Source: Pseudomonadota bacterium (lineage in GTDB: Bacteria > Pseudomonadota > Alphaproteobacteria > Rhizobiales > Beijerinckiaceae). From it: a stretch of DNA of 43,098 bases. How positions within the stretch are numbered: position 1 is the first letter of the stretch; the number at the start of each line of letters is the position of its first letter. A program made the translations under genes and the position numbers. The notes beneath the pieces were generated by a model that was not told the DNA's origin, ran no database searches, and was given only the letters and a program-made list of their open reading frames with translations. The stretch covers positions 1 to 43,098 of the forward strand of contig JAEXGT010000090.1 of the NCBI GenBank assembly GCA_023450615.1, read 5' to 3'. This document shows positions 30,907-40,266 of this stretch, piece by piece.

Positions 30907-31698
30907 TCACTTCGGCCTGCGCTTCGGCGGGTCCATATGGCAATTCGGCCGAGGGCTGGCCGCCGCTTTCTCGATCAAAGGCTGTGGGGAAGCATTTGCG
31001 ATTTCCATGACGATTTTTGTCCTGATCGCATTGTTCATGTGCTGATGATCGCGGACAGGCACGATGAATGCTCCCCGGCCGCCAATGACGCAGTTTCGGT
31101 AATACTCGCTCAAATCGCCGCCGCTGAGCGTTTCGCGAGAGCCTTTGAGCATGATCGGCAATCCGTTGATGGTGATCCCTCGGGAAAGCGCCGCATCACG
31201 CGCTTGCGTGATCGGGCGCCCGTGACTGCTGATGCCGTTTCCGGAAATGTCGATGACCTGCCTCAGGGCTGTGAAAGGGAGGGCATCGAACTGCGCGACG
31301 CTGAAATCGATGGCGCCGGAAATCGATGTGCCGCCAAAAGAGTAGGGGAGCGGTTTTCTTTCCAACTGCTCCGCAAAAGCCATGGCATCCTCCGGCGTCT
31401 CGATCAGAGACCATGGCATGACGACCCATTGGTCGGACGGGCCGGACCACTCGAAATACAGGACGGCGATCCGTCCATGCACGCTGCTATGGATGGCACG
31501 ATGAACATGCGGAGAGCGGAAGGCCTCAACATAACCCTGTAGCTGGAGCCTGCCCTCGTCGGGCTCCATGGAGCCGGAGGCATCCACTGCGAGCACCAGG
31601 GCGAGATCGATATCCGTATCGCGCGACAGGCCGATAGCTCCCATGGCGAACACGGCAATGCCCAGGCTGAGCAATCCCGCTGTGCTCTGTCGGAGCAT
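30907..31698 (-). CDS. DUF1194 von Willebrand factor A-like exported protein
   Basis: A 263-residue protein with an N-terminal signal or anchor (MLRQSTAGLLSLGIAVFAMGA) and a vWA-like domain with the MIDAS metal motif D-A-S-G-S in LAVDASGSMEPDEG (~36-49), followed by FGGTSISGAIDF (second MIDAS Thr) and VIDISGNGISSHG (third Asp). This is DUF1194, a Rhizobiales-enriched family of unknown role, presumably a periplasmic metal-dependent adhesion or protein-binding module. The start at 31698 has GGGAG about 7 bases upstream. The C-terminus is basic and Pro-rich (PKRRPK). It stands alone: no partner AAA ATPase or transport gene is next to it. Confidence 0.85.
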   Translation of the reverse strand: MLRQSTAGLLSLGIAVFAMGAIGLSRDTDIDLALVLAVDASGSMEPDEGRLQLQGYVEAFRSPHVHRAIHSSVHGRIAVLYFEWSGPSDQWVVMPWSLIETPEDAMAFAEQLERKPLPYSFGGTSISGAIDFSVAQFDALPFTALRQVIDISGNGISSHGRPITQARDAALSRGITINGLPIMLKGSRETLSGGDLSEYYRNCVIGGRGAFIVPVRDHQHMNNAIRTKIVMEIANASPQPLIEKAAASPRPNCHMDPPKRRPK

Positions 31699-31886
31699 TG
31701 CTCTCTCCCATCGATCTTTATTCCGGCGATCGGTGAGGGAGCCTGGCTGTTCTGACCGTCTCCCTGACAATGGGAGCTAGCTTAGCAGTAAGCCGCCGAA
31801 AGGCATGAACTCTTCTGAGGCAATCCTGTTTGATGAATGGCAGGACGATGCGTGCGAGGCTGATCTGCGGCGATGCCTGTCAGGAA

Positions 31887-32828
<942 letters not shown>

Positions 32829-32888
32829 GCAAGCACTTGATTTGGGGTGGAAAAGCAGTGTCGCAGCCGTGCAAGCGAATGTCTATGT

Positions 32889-32903
32889 TGTTGCAATGCA
32901 ACA
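32889..32903. promoter_or_regulatory. 15-bp perfect palindrome TGTTGCAATGCAACA
   Basis: TGTTGCA-A-TGCAACA in the 204-base divergent gap between the deacetylase-family gene (61 bases from its start) and the L,D-transpeptidase gene. It contains TGC-N3-GCA, a pattern reported for PhaR/PhbF-type regulators of polyhydroxyalkanoate metabolism; that link is inference. It may serve either gene. Confidence 0.4.
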
Positions 32904-33032
32904 CTCAACCGAGGTTAACCGTGGCATTGTTCCGCTGATTCGCCTGTTGCCCTTAGGTCAACTTCCTCTCGCGCAATAGCGTTCCCCTTCATTCATGTTG
33001 TCCTTGCGACAGCAAAGCAGAGCTTTGTTCCG

Positions 33033-33620
33033 ATGCGCCTCTCGAGACTTGTCCTTCTTGTCGCAACGATAGCCGTTCTGGCCGGCTGCACCTTCAAGGG
33101 GGTCCCTGAGCCTCAGGTTTCCGCCCGCGACAAGGAGTGGATGGCGCAGGTTCCGCAGGCGCAGGAAGAGCCGCGCTATGGCCGGTATCTCATCGAGGAT
33201 CCGACAGGCGAGGCGCCCGGCACCATTGTCGTCGATACCAAGCAGCGATTCCTGTATTACGTGATGCCGAACAAGCAGGCGATCCGTTACGGCGTGACCG
33301 TCGGCGACGAGGCTTACGGCTGGACCGGCACCTCGCGCATTGCCCGCAAGGCTGAGTGGCCGGATTGGACCCCGCCCGCCGAGATGAAGGCCCGCTGGCC
33401 GCATGTGCAGTTCACCAAGGGCGGCCCCAATAACCCGCTCGGCGCCCGCGCCCTGTATCTCTATGAGGGTAACAAGGACACGCTCTACCGCATCCATGGC
33501 ACCAACGAGCCGGAGAAGATCGGTCAGGCCGTGTCCTCGGGCTGCATCCGCATGCGCAATATCGACGTGATCGACCTCTACAACCGCGTCGCGCTGAACA
33601 CGAAGGTGATCGTCCGTTAA
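33033..33620 (+). CDS. L,D-transpeptidase (YkuD) lipoprotein
   Basis: A 195-residue predicted envelope enzyme that would form 3-3 cross-links in peptidoglycan or anchor proteins to it. The signal peptide ends in a good lipobox (VLAGC, Cys ~19). The YkuD domain includes GTIVVDTKQRFLYYVMPNKQ, then IHGTNEP and the catalytic VSSGCIRMRN with Cys. Length is normal for short Rhizobiales YkuD proteins. A small hairpin CAAAGC-AGA-GCTTTG (33013-33027) lies just before the ATG, where a Shine-Dalgarno would be expected; none is evident. A canonical terminator follows the stop. Confidence 0.92.
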   Translation: MRLSRLVLLVATIAVLAGCTFKGVPEPQVSARDKEWMAQVPQAQEEPRYGRYLIEDPTGEAPGTIVVDTKQRFLYYVMPNKQAIRYGVTVGDEAYGWTGTSRIARKAEWPDWTPPAEMKARWPHVQFTKGGPNNPLGARALYLYEGNKDTLYRIHGTNEPEKIGQAVSSGCIRMRNIDVIDLYNRVALNTKVIVR

Positions 33621-33641
33621 GCGGCGATCACTGAACGAAAG

Positions 33642-33666
33642 AAAGCGCCCTTCGGGGCGCTTTTTT
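33642..33666 (+). terminator. Rho-independent terminator after L,D-transpeptidase gene
   Basis: AAAGCGCCC, a TTCG tetraloop, GGGCGC and six T. The stem is GC-rich and the tract is directly attached. It ends 17 bases before the stop of the convergent small gene and, having As before the stem, could act in both directions. Confidence 0.9.
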
Positions 33667-33682
33667 CTTGTCTAGGCTCTCT

Positions 33683-33871
33683 TCAGCGGTCGAGCAGGGC
33701 TTCCTTGCGCAGGATCGCGGGAAGCTCCTGCGTCTTGGCCTTCGCCGGCTGCTGCTTGGCGGAGCGCATGGCGGCGGCGAGAGCGGGAAGGGCGACCGGC
33801 TTGAAGGCCGGAACGGCCTGGGCGGCCTCGGGGCTGGCTTGCGGATCGCGGTTCTGGGCGTTCGAAGTCAT
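33683..33871 (-). CDS. Small hypothetical protein, 62 residues
   Basis: A short, Ala/Pro/Gln-rich, basic protein (MTSNAQNRDPQASPEAAQA, FKPVALPALAAAMRSAKQQP, ending PAILRKEALLDR). The start at 33871 has GGAGG about 8 bases upstream, which supports a real gene. The conserved-looking part is the C-terminal helix. No signal peptide or known motif; a role as a small regulator or structural peptide cannot be judged. The frame is open further upstream, but without support. The 130-base gap to the next gene holds nothing identified. Confidence 0.55.
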   Translation of the reverse strand: MTSNAQNRDPQASPEAAQAVPAFKPVALPALAAAMRSAKQQPAKAKTQELPAILRKEALLDR

Positions 33872-34001
33872 GGGTTTTCCTCCAGGTCTGGCAGGTGTTT
33901 GCACCTGTCGTTCATGATCGGGGAGACACGACCTGATTAAGGCATGCCCCCGATCATGTGCGTGTTGTCCCACACATGATGCAATCAGCCTGAATCCAAT
34001 A

Positions 34002-34469
34002 TTAACGCTGCAATATTGCATCGTTGTCAAATGGTGCTCTTCGATCGCTCGCGGTCAGGGCGGTCCGCTTCGAGCGGGCGGCCATGATCGAGACCAGAAC
34101 CAGGGCGCCGATCATGCCCAAATGCTCGCCTGCGGTGTGGAACGCCATGATGGCGCGCTCGCCTTCGAGCCGCCAGAAGGCATGGACGATGGGGATGGTG
34201 AGGAAGGTGAAGATTCCGAGCATGCCCGCGCCGAACCATGTGCCCCGGTTGAGGATGATCAGCGCCGAGCCCGTCAGCTGCACGAAGATGGTGAGGCTGT
34301 TGAAAAGCCAGGCCGGTTCGAGCCCGAACTGGCTCATCTCCGCCATGCCTCCGTTGAAGTCCAGGAGCTTGGCGAGGCCGCTGCCCCAGAACGGAAAGGT
34401 GAAGAGAACGCGAGCGGCGATCTCGGTGATGCGGCTCGACAGAATGGCCTCGACCCAGCGTGGTGTCAT
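34002..34469 (-). CDS. DoxX family membrane protein
   Basis: A 155-residue inner-membrane protein with four hydrophobic helices and the DoxX-type pattern RVLFTFPFWGSGLAKLLDF (~18-36), then NGGMAEM, LTIFVQLTGSALIIL and GMLGIFTFLTIPIVHAFW, with a last helix GMIGALVLVSIM. DoxX proteins are small redox-linked or quinone-related membrane proteins, some part of thiosulfate:quinone oxidoreductase or oxidative-stress membrane complexes; the exact role here is unknown. The start at 34469 has AAGGGG 8 bases upstream. Its stop codon lies in a TGCAATATTGCA palindrome (34009-34020) region. A second DoxX protein occurs at 42161. Confidence 0.8.
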   Translation of the reverse strand: MTPRWVEAILSSRITEIAARVLFTFPFWGSGLAKLLDFNGGMAEMSQFGLEPAWLFNSLTIFVQLTGSALIILNRGTWFGAGMLGIFTFLTIPIVHAFWRLEGERAIMAFHTAGEHLGMIGALVLVSIMAARSKRTALTASDRRAPFDNDAILQR

Positions 34470-34534
34470 GATCAATCCCCTTGGATGTTTGACGCAACGG
34501 TATGCGGGGCGACGTTTAAGGCCAAGCCTCAGGA

Positions 34535-35377
34535 TCAAATGTGCGAGGCCGCACGCTTCGCAAACGCTTCACCATCCCTCAATCCCAGCTCGTAGGCTTT
34601 GCGAATGCCCGATGGATTGGTGATGTCGAACTGTCCTATCGGGACGGGCGTGGACGGCTGGATGTAGGTGCGTCCCTGCACCTTGGGGAAAGCGCGATAG
34701 AGACGCGAGAGGATCACGAGCGTCCTGCCGCCCTGCGCTTCCACGGGCAGGAGCGGTTCCGTCGGCACATTGTCCACGAGGCCGCCATCGAGTGCGGCCA
34801 TGCCGCCGATGCGGCCCACCGGCATGAAGGGCGGCACGCTGGCGCTTGCCATCAGCACGGCCGAAACCTCCGCGGGCGTTTCGAGATCCTGCAGGCGCAC
34901 GAATTCGGGGCTGAAGCCCAGCGCACGACCGCCCCGTGGATGCACCGGGGCGCGCCATTTCTTCTCGACCTGATAGATGGCGATGCCAAGCGGGACGGCG
35001 ACGGCAAGCGGCAGGCGGCGCGGTTTGCGCGCAAGGCCGATCAGGATCTCCGGACCCTGCTTCAGACGCGCCAGCGCGTCATCGTCGATGATCGCCTCGA
35101 TCAGGCTGCGGTACATGAGCGAGACGGGCCACGGCGAGCCCTCGCTGCGCCATGCCCTCCATTCGAAATTGCGGCGTCCCTGGCTGCAGCCCTCCGCCAC
35201 CATCGCGTTGACCTTCCGGCCCAGGCCCAGAAGGCTGTAGCAGGCGGACCACGCGCCCGCGCTTACGCCCACGACCATGGAGGGCTTGAGGCCGAGAAGC
35301 GGGGAGGCCGCTTCCCAGAAGCCGCCTTGCCAGTAACAACGGTTGCCGCCGCCTGCGAATGCCACCGCGTCGAACAT
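34535..35377 (-). CDS. Patatin-like phospholipase family protein
   Basis: A 280-residue patatin-fold hydrolase with a Ser-Asp dyad: oxyanion loop FAGGGNRCYWQGG (~8-19), nucleophile elbow GVSAGAW with Ser39, and DGGLVDNVP with the catalytic Asp (~192). The substrate would be membrane or storage lipids or other acyl esters. There is no signal peptide, so it probably acts in the cytoplasm on the inner membrane leaflet. The gene starts 5 bases after the MarR gene ends, and the two are surely one transcript. A MarR-controlled lipase could be part of a response to aromatic or membrane stress, but the signal is unknown. Confidence 0.88.
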   Translation of the reverse strand: MFDAVAFAGGGNRCYWQGGFWEAASPLLGLKPSMVVGVSAGAWSACYSLLGLGRKVNAMVAEGCSQGRRNFEWRAWRSEGSPWPVSLMYRSLIEAIIDDDALARLKQGPEILIGLARKPRRLPLAVAVPLGIAIYQVEKKWRAPVHPRGGRALGFSPEFVRLQDLETPAEVSAVLMASASVPPFMPVGRIGGMAALDGGLVDNVPTEPLLPVEAQGGRTLVILSRLYRAFPKVQGRTYIQPSTPVPIGQFDITNPSGIRKAYELGLRDGEAFAKRAASHI

Positions 35378-35382
35378 GGCGT

Positions 35383-35877
35383 CTACCGTTGAAGTTTTGC
35401 GAGACTCGCATCCTCCTCGGCGCGGGCAAGCTCGCGCCAGCTGAGGACGATGCGCTCGAGATCGGCGAGGTCCTGTTCCGGCAGGGAGCCCAGGGTGCGC
35501 TGCACATAGGCGCGCTGCGCTGCGATGCCCTTCTCCGCGAGATCGCGCCCCTTCTTCGTGAGATAAAGCGCGTTGGAGCGCCGGTCCCCGGGAATGGAGC
35601 GGCGCTCCACGAGGTCGGCCTCCACCATGCGGTCGAGGAGGCCGGACACATTCCCCTTGGTCACATAGAGCCGCTCCGCCAATTCCTGCTGGCTCAAGCC
35701 CTCCCGTTCCGTCAGCGTGGACAGAAGGTCGAATTGCGGGATCGACAGGCCAAGAGCCTTCAGCTCGCCCGCGACGGTGTTGAGCGCGCGGCGATGCAGG
35801 CGAATGACACGAAACCAGATGCGAAGCGGATCGGCTCCGAGATCCGCGGAAACAGGGGAGGGGGAGGTCAACGACAA
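35383..35877 (-). CDS. MarR family transcriptional regulator
   Basis: A 164-residue winged-helix regulator: the core HTH is LTEREGLSQQELAERLYVTKGNVSGLLDRM (positions ~58-87; first half and second half continuous) with the wing in ERRSIPGDRRSNALYLT. Dimerisation helices flank it. The usual start is a TTG: TTG 35877 is 2-3 bases from AGGAG, while TTG 35871 is at a better spacing of ~8, so the protein may begin two codons later. It probably represses its own operon with the patatin gene and perhaps the divergent membrane operon; GTGAAA-containing motifs occur at 35899-35912 and in the palindrome at 35982-35995. Confidence 0.9.
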   Translation of the reverse strand: MSLTSPSPVSADLGADPLRIWFRVIRLHRRALNTVAGELKALGLSIPQFDLLSTLTEREGLSQQELAERLYVTKGNVSGLLDRMVEADLVERRSIPGDRRSNALYLTKKGRDLAEKGIAAQRAYVQRTLGSLPEQDLADLERIVLSWRELARAEEDASLAKLQR

Positions 35878-35970
35878 GGCTCCTGATGCGGAGGGATAGT
35901 TTATAGTGAAACGGTCCCTCGCGTCATCCCTTCGAAATGACTTCTCGACCGCAAATGGCTTGGCCTTCCG

Positions 35971-35995
35971 GTATAATATACGTGAATAATTTCAC
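35971..35995. promoter_or_regulatory. Adjacent palindromes with -10-like element in front of the DUF898 operon
   Basis: GTATAATATAC (35971-35981), itself palindromic and containing a TATAAT, is followed at once by GTGAATAATTTCAC (35982-35995), a 14-base palindrome with arms GTGAA/TTCAC. A half-site GTGAAAC also occurs at 35906-35912, in front of the MarR gene. A -10 element abutting an operator next to a marR gene suggests MarR control of both directions. Confidence 0.45.
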
Positions 35996-36070
35996 ATGCC
36001 TGGCCGCATAAGGTTATTAAGTATCATTAATGTGCTAAGGCACGTCCTGTCTTCCTTGAAGGTTAGGATC

Positions 36071-37339
36071 ATGACCGCCTCAATCTCTTCCAACGTTCCG
36101 CTGACCCAGCCTCAGGCTTCCCCCATGTCCTTCTCCGGACGCCGGGGAGACTTCCTGAAGATGCTGGTGGCCGGCAGCCTCTACCAAATTCCCACATTCG
36201 GCTTCTATCGCTTCTGGCTGACCACGAAGCTGCGCCGCCACCTCTGGGCCAACACGCAGGTCGAGGGGGAATCCTTCGAATATACCGGCACGGCAAAGGA
36301 ATTGCTGGTCGGCTTCCTGATCGCGCTTGCGGTTCTCGCGCCGCTCTACATCGCACTCTTCGTGCTGTCCCAGGCGTTTGAAGAGATCGCGGCCTTCGCC
36401 AGCATTCCGCTCGTTCTCATCCTCTATGTGCTCGCACATTACGGAAGCTACCGTGCTCGCCGCTATCGCGCGACGCGCACCGTCTTCCGTGGCGTGCGCT
36501 TCTGGATGAAGGGCTCCGGCTGGGCCTATGCCTTTCGCGCCGTCCTGTGGGACTTCGCCACGATCCTCACCGCCGGTCTCGCGTTGCCGTGGGCGATGGC
36601 GAGCCTCGAGCGCTACCGCATGCGCCACACCTATTTCGGCACCGTTCAGGGCGATTTCTCCGGAACGGGCTGGTCGTTGTTCAAGCGCGGTTGGTGGATT
36701 TGGGCCATCGGCATCGTCCTGATCGGTGCTCTGGGCTTGGGCAGCACGGACCTGATCAGCTCACTTGCTGAGGGAGAGTACGATCCAGAAGACACTGCCG
36801 GGGCATTCTTTCAGACGGCATATTGGGTGGCTCAGCTTTTGATCGGTGGGTTACTCCTGATCTACATCGCTCTCGCGCCTCTCGTGATGGCGATCTTTAC
36901 CCGCTGGCATTTGGACGGGGTGCGCTTCGGCGATGCGGCGGTGTCGAGCAAGCTGCGGATCGGCACGTTCTACGGCCTCTTCTTCAAGACGCTGTTCTCG
37001 TCCATCGGCTTCACGATTGCCTTCATCGCCGTCTTTGCTCTCGGCGCTCTTGTCCTGAGCATCGTCTTCCAGGATGCCATGGCTGACATTAAGGCCGAGA
37101 GATGGACGGCGGGAGCGATTCTGATCAGCGTATTGGGAGCGCTTGCTTATCTCGTCTTCCTCCTCGGCTTCGGCGTCATTCAGCGCTACTTCTACGGGCG
37201 CGGTTTGTGGGCAGCCATCGTCACGACGACAGCCGTGTCGAACCTGCCTGCGCTCAATGCGGCTGTCGCTGCGGGCCAGCCTTCGGGTACGGTGGGCGAA
37301 GGGCTCGCCGACGCGCTCGACTTCAACGTCGGCATATAA
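36071..37339 (+). CDS. DUF898 (YjgN family) membrane protein
   Basis: A 422-residue polytopic inner-membrane protein. It opens with a soluble-like FSGRRGDFLKMLVAGSLYQIPTFGFYRFW and has several more of the family's repeated amphipathic signatures (RAVLWDFATILTAGLALPWAM; YFGTVQGDFSGTGWSLF) around about eight hydrophobic helices. DUF898/YjgN proteins are widespread but uncharacterised. The start at 36071 follows AGGATC at short spacing; a longer N-terminus is open but unsupported. It is the first gene of a run with the M48 protease (8-base gap) and the DUF1499 protein (1-base overlap), a pairing (DUF898 with M48) that I recall recurring in other bacteria. Confidence 0.85.
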   Translation: MTASISSNVPLTQPQASPMSFSGRRGDFLKMLVAGSLYQIPTFGFYRFWLTTKLRRHLWANTQVEGESFEYTGTAKELLVGFLIALAVLAPLYIALFVLSQAFEEIAAFASIPLVLILYVLAHYGSYRARRYRATRTVFRGVRFWMKGSGWAYAFRAVLWDFATILTAGLALPWAMASLERYRMRHTYFGTVQGDFSGTGWSLFKRGWWIWAIGIVLIGALGLGSTDLISSLAEGEYDPEDTAGAFFQTAYWVAQLLIGGLLLIYIALAPLVMAIFTRWHLDGVRFGDAAVSSKLRIGTFYGLFFKTLFSSIGFTIAFIAVFALGALVLSIVFQDAMADIKAERWTAGAILISVLGALAYLVFLLGFGVIQRYFYGRGLWAAIVTTTAVSNLPALNAAVAAGQPSGTVGEGLADALDFNVGI

Positions 37340-37347
37340 GGTGAACC

Positions 37348-38442
37348 ATGCTGGATGCGGTGTTCTATGACGGAGTGAGTGCCCGGCGCCGGGACGTCAC
37401 TCTCAAAGTCACCGCATCCAGCCTCGACATTCATGAGGGAGGCGAGTGGATCGCCTCCTGGCCCGTTGCGGAAGTCCGGCAGAAGGATGCGCCCGACGGT
37501 ATTCTTCGCGTGACCCGCGAAGGCGGAGCGGAACTGGCGCGGCTCGACGTGACGAACTCCGCCGATCAGGCGGCCATCCGGCTTCATTGCCAACGTCTCA
37601 ATCTGCCCGAACACAAGGAGCGCACGGGGCGCATCGTGTTCTGGTCCGCCGCGACCGCGGTTTCGATCATCCTGTGCGTGCTGTTTCTCATTCCGCTTCT
37701 CGCGGAGACGCTTACGCCCGTCATTCCCGTCGAATACGAGCGGCGCATCGGCAAGGCCGTGGACAATCAGGTCCGCGCCATTTTCAAAGGCAAAGTCTGC
37801 GAGGCCCCGGATGGTATCGCCGCTCTCCGCATTCTCTCGGATCGCCTGAGCAAAACACAGGGCGTCGAGATTCCCCTCGATGTGGCGGTTCTGGAATCCA
37901 AGATCCCGAATGCCATCGCCCTTCCTGGGGGGCGGATCTACATTTTCCAGGCGCTCCTGGACAAAGCCGAATCCGCCGATGAACTCGCCGGTGTGCTGGC
38001 CCACGAGATCGGGCACGTGGCCCATCGCGACGGTCTTCGTAAGCTCATTCAGTCCAGCGGCACCTCCTATCTCTTCGGCCTGTTGTTCGGCGATGTGACG
38101 GGCGGCGGCGCGATTGTGCTGGCAAGCCGTTATCTGGTCGACAGTGCCTATTCCCGCGATGCGGAGACGGCGGCGGACGATTTTGCGGGTAAGACCATGG
38201 TCGCTTTGGGGCGGCCTGCGCATCCCATGGCGCTGTTGCTCAAACGCATCGAGCGTGATGAAGATGACGGGAAGGATGAGAAGAAGGGGAACAAAAGCTC
38301 CATTCCCGCTTTCCTGTCCACTCACCCGATCACCGACCAACGCCTGAAAGCTTTGGAAAAACAGGTGCCTTCCCAATCCGGCGAGCCTCTTCTTAGCCAA
38401 GGGCAGTGGCGCGCACTGAAAGAGATTTGTAAAACCTCCTGA
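37348..38442 (+). CDS. M48 family metallopeptidase with N-terminal PH-like domain and membrane anchor
   Basis: A 364-residue zinc protease. Residues ~1-85 are a beta-rich domain (LDIHEGGEWIASWPVAEVRQ) that commonly sits in front of this M48 subfamily; a single membrane helix follows (~95-120, VFWSAATAVSIILCVLFLIPL). The M48 domain has LAHEIGHVAHRD (HExxH, ~218-222) and the third zinc ligand in RDAETAADDFAG. The active domain is on the periplasmic side if the anchor is N-in. It belongs to the HtpX/Oma1/BepA-like group that degrades misfolded envelope proteins. It lies between DUF898 and DUF1499 in one transcript. A short Lys/Glu/Asp-rich insertion precedes the C-terminus. Confidence 0.9.
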   Translation: MLDAVFYDGVSARRRDVTLKVTASSLDIHEGGEWIASWPVAEVRQKDAPDGILRVTREGGAELARLDVTNSADQAAIRLHCQRLNLPEHKERTGRIVFWSAATAVSIILCVLFLIPLLAETLTPVIPVEYERRIGKAVDNQVRAIFKGKVCEAPDGIAALRILSDRLSKTQGVEIPLDVAVLESKIPNAIALPGGRIYIFQALLDKAESADELAGVLAHEIGHVAHRDGLRKLIQSSGTSYLFGLLFGDVTGGGAIVLASRYLVDSAYSRDAETAADDFAGKTMVALGRPAHPMALLLKRIERDEDDGKDEKKGNKSSIPAFLSTHPITDQRLKALEKQVPSQSGEPLLSQGQWRALKEICKTS

Positions 38443-39221
38443 TGCGCCGCCTCATCATCGAAGAACCGTATTCCCGGCCGGCCAAGTGGTCGCCCACGCT
38501 GGCGTGGTTTGCTCTGGTCGTGACGGTTTTGTCCGCGTTGCTGATCCGCTTCAACCGTATCGATTACCAATCCGGCTTCGTGGCTCTGGGACTGGGGCTT
38601 GCCATCGCACTCGCGGCGGTGGCCCTCTCCCTCATTGCTTTCATCCGCATCTGGCAGGAGGGACGCCGGGGCTTGGGAAGTGCGATCAAGGGATTGCTTC
38701 TGGCAGTCCTCGTTCTCGGTTATCCGGCCTTCCTCGGCCTCAAGGCCGTGACGCTGCCTGCCATCAGCGACGTCTCCACGGACACGGACGACCCACCGAT
38801 CTTCTCCCGTTCGCGCGCTGCGCTTGATGCCCGCAATGGCCGCGTGCCGCCCGAAGTCGGGCCCGAAGAGCGCGAGTTGCAGCGGGAAGCCTATGTGCAG
38901 ATCGCGCCGTTGACGCTCGATATCCCGCCGGAGGAGGCTTTCCCCCTGGTTCGCAAGGCTGCCGAGAATCTCGGCTGGCAGATCATCGAGGCCGTGCCGC
39001 CCGGCGGGCGTACCGGCGTCGGGCGTCTGGAGGCGATAGACCGCGGTTTTCCCCTGAAGCTGCCGGACGACATCACCGTGCGCGTCCGCCCTCGCGTCGA
39101 TGGCACGCGCATCGATATCCGCTCAGCCTCACGCATCGGCCATCATGACCTTGGCACGAATGCTGCGCGGATCCGCACATTCCTTGAAGAGGCGTCCAAC
39201 CTCGCTCTGGCGGTGAAGTAG
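38442..39221 (+). CDS. DUF1499 membrane-associated protein
   Basis: A 259-residue protein with three hydrophobic helices in the first ~105 residues (LAWFALVVTVLSALLI; GLGLAIALAAVALSLIAF; LLLAVLVLGYPAFLGL) and a soluble C-terminal DUF1499 domain (YVQIAPLTLDIPPEEAFPLVR; LGWQIIEAVPPGG; DITVRVRPRVDGTRIDIRSA). The ATG overlaps the M48 stop by one base (TGATG), so the two are translationally coupled. DUF1499 is a beta-rich lipid-binding-like domain of unknown role. Together with DUF898 and M48 it forms a membrane-protein quality-control or envelope unit by inference. Confidence 0.85.
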   Translation: MRRLIIEEPYSRPAKWSPTLAWFALVVTVLSALLIRFNRIDYQSGFVALGLGLAIALAAVALSLIAFIRIWQEGRRGLGSAIKGLLLAVLVLGYPAFLGLKAVTLPAISDVSTDTDDPPIFSRSRAALDARNGRVPPEVGPEERELQREAYVQIAPLTLDIPPEEAFPLVRKAAENLGWQIIEAVPPGGRTGVGRLEAIDRGFPLKLPDDITVRVRPRVDGTRIDIRSASRIGHHDLGTNAARIRTFLEEASNLALAVK

Positions 39222-39226
39222 CGGCG

Positions 39227-40138
39227 TCAGGCCGGACGGTATTCGCCGGATAGACTTGGAAGGCCCTCGGTGACCGCCTGCTCCTTGGCCACAAGATCCT
39301 CCAGATGGGCGAAGACCGAGAGGCCGGCTGCGTTCACGAGGGCAGGATTCAGGCCCTGATAGATCGCTGCGACGATTTCGGGAATCGTGCGGTCACCTGC
39401 ATTCAACCGGTTGAGGATGGAAGCCTCCCGCAAACGCCGGTGATGGGCGAGCGCGCGCACGAAGCGCTGCGGGTCCTGCACCGGGCCACCATGACCGGGC
39501 CAGTAGACTGCTTCCTCCCGGCCCTTCAGCTTGTCGAGAGACGCCATGAACTCACTCATGGAGCCGTCCGGCGGCGCGATGACGGTGGTCGCCCAGGCCA
39601 TCACGTGATCGCCCGAGAACAGTGCCTTCTCCTCAGGCAGGGCGAAGGCGAGGTGATTGGCCATGTGGCCCGGGGTGGGCAAGGCTTCCAGGGTCCAGCC
39701 GGGGCCTTGCACGGTTTCACCCTCTGCGAGTTCCCGGTCGGGGGCATAATCCTTGTCGGAGCTCGCTTCGAGGGAGTTCACCTCGCCTTCGAAGAGAGGG
39801 CGCGCGCTGCGATGCGCGCTGCATCCCACGATCAGGGCTCCCGTTGCGGCCTGGATCTCCCGGGCGGCGGGGGAGTGATCCCGATGGGTATGGGTGACGA
39901 GGATATGGCTCACGGTCTCGCCTTGGACGGCCTTGAGCAGAGCTTCGATATGGGCTGGGCTGTCCGGTCCCGGATCGATGATGGCCACCTGACCCGCGCC
40001 CACGATGTAGCTGCAGGTGCCGGTGAACGTGATGGGGCCGGCATTGTCGGCGACGATTCGGCGGACGAGAGGGCTCACCTGGAGGCATTCGCCCGATCGG
40101 GCTGGTGGGCGCGCATCGAAAGTAAGGTCGTCTGCCAT
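39227..40138 (-). CDS. MBL-fold metallo-hydrolase (LACTB2-like)
   Basis: A 303-residue metallo-beta-lactamase-fold hydrolase. Zinc ligands are visible: THTHRDHSP (HxHxDH, ~81-86), His in TPGHMANHLAF (~159) and FSGDHVMAW (bridging Asp ~175), with the last His in YWPGHGGPV (~219). A C-terminal winged helix-like region (LNRLNAGDRTIPEIV) is typical of LACTB2-type endoribonucleases or thioesterases. The start at 40138 has AAGGA 6 bases upstream. It is convergent with DUF1499 (5-base gap) and divergent from bioY. Substrate unknown; a role in RNA turnover or detoxification is possible. Confidence 0.87.
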   Translation of the reverse strand: MADDLTFDARPPARSGECLQVSPLVRRIVADNAGPITFTGTCSYIVGAGQVAIIDPGPDSPAHIEALLKAVQGETVSHILVTHTHRDHSPAAREIQAATGALIVGCSAHRSARPLFEGEVNSLEASSDKDYAPDRELAEGETVQGPGWTLEALPTPGHMANHLAFALPEEKALFSGDHVMAWATTVIAPPDGSMSEFMASLDKLKGREEAVYWPGHGGPVQDPQRFVRALAHHRRLREASILNRLNAGDRTIPEIVAAIYQGLNPALVNAAGLSVFAHLEDLVAKEQAVTEGLPSLSGEYRPA

Positions 40139-40266
40139 GAGGATCCTTGGAAATCTCTGCCGGTTGCGGGCATCCTAGCGGTTCGGCTGCTTGAGACGCC
40201 CGCCAGACCAACCTATAAGGCCTTCCAAGCCGCCCGTGAAAGGCGGAATGATTTGGAGTTTATTTC

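Noticed and set aside
33013..33027. Hairpin CAAAGC-AGA-GCTTTG just before the L,D-transpeptidase ATG as an RNA thermometer
   Set aside because: The stem is short and there is no clear Shine-Dalgarno in it to be masked, so the idea is not supportable by reading.
40139..40266. Possible BioR operator before bioY
   Set aside because: CCTATAAGG at ~40210 has some symmetry but does not fit the TTATnnATAA-type pattern I know for BioR.
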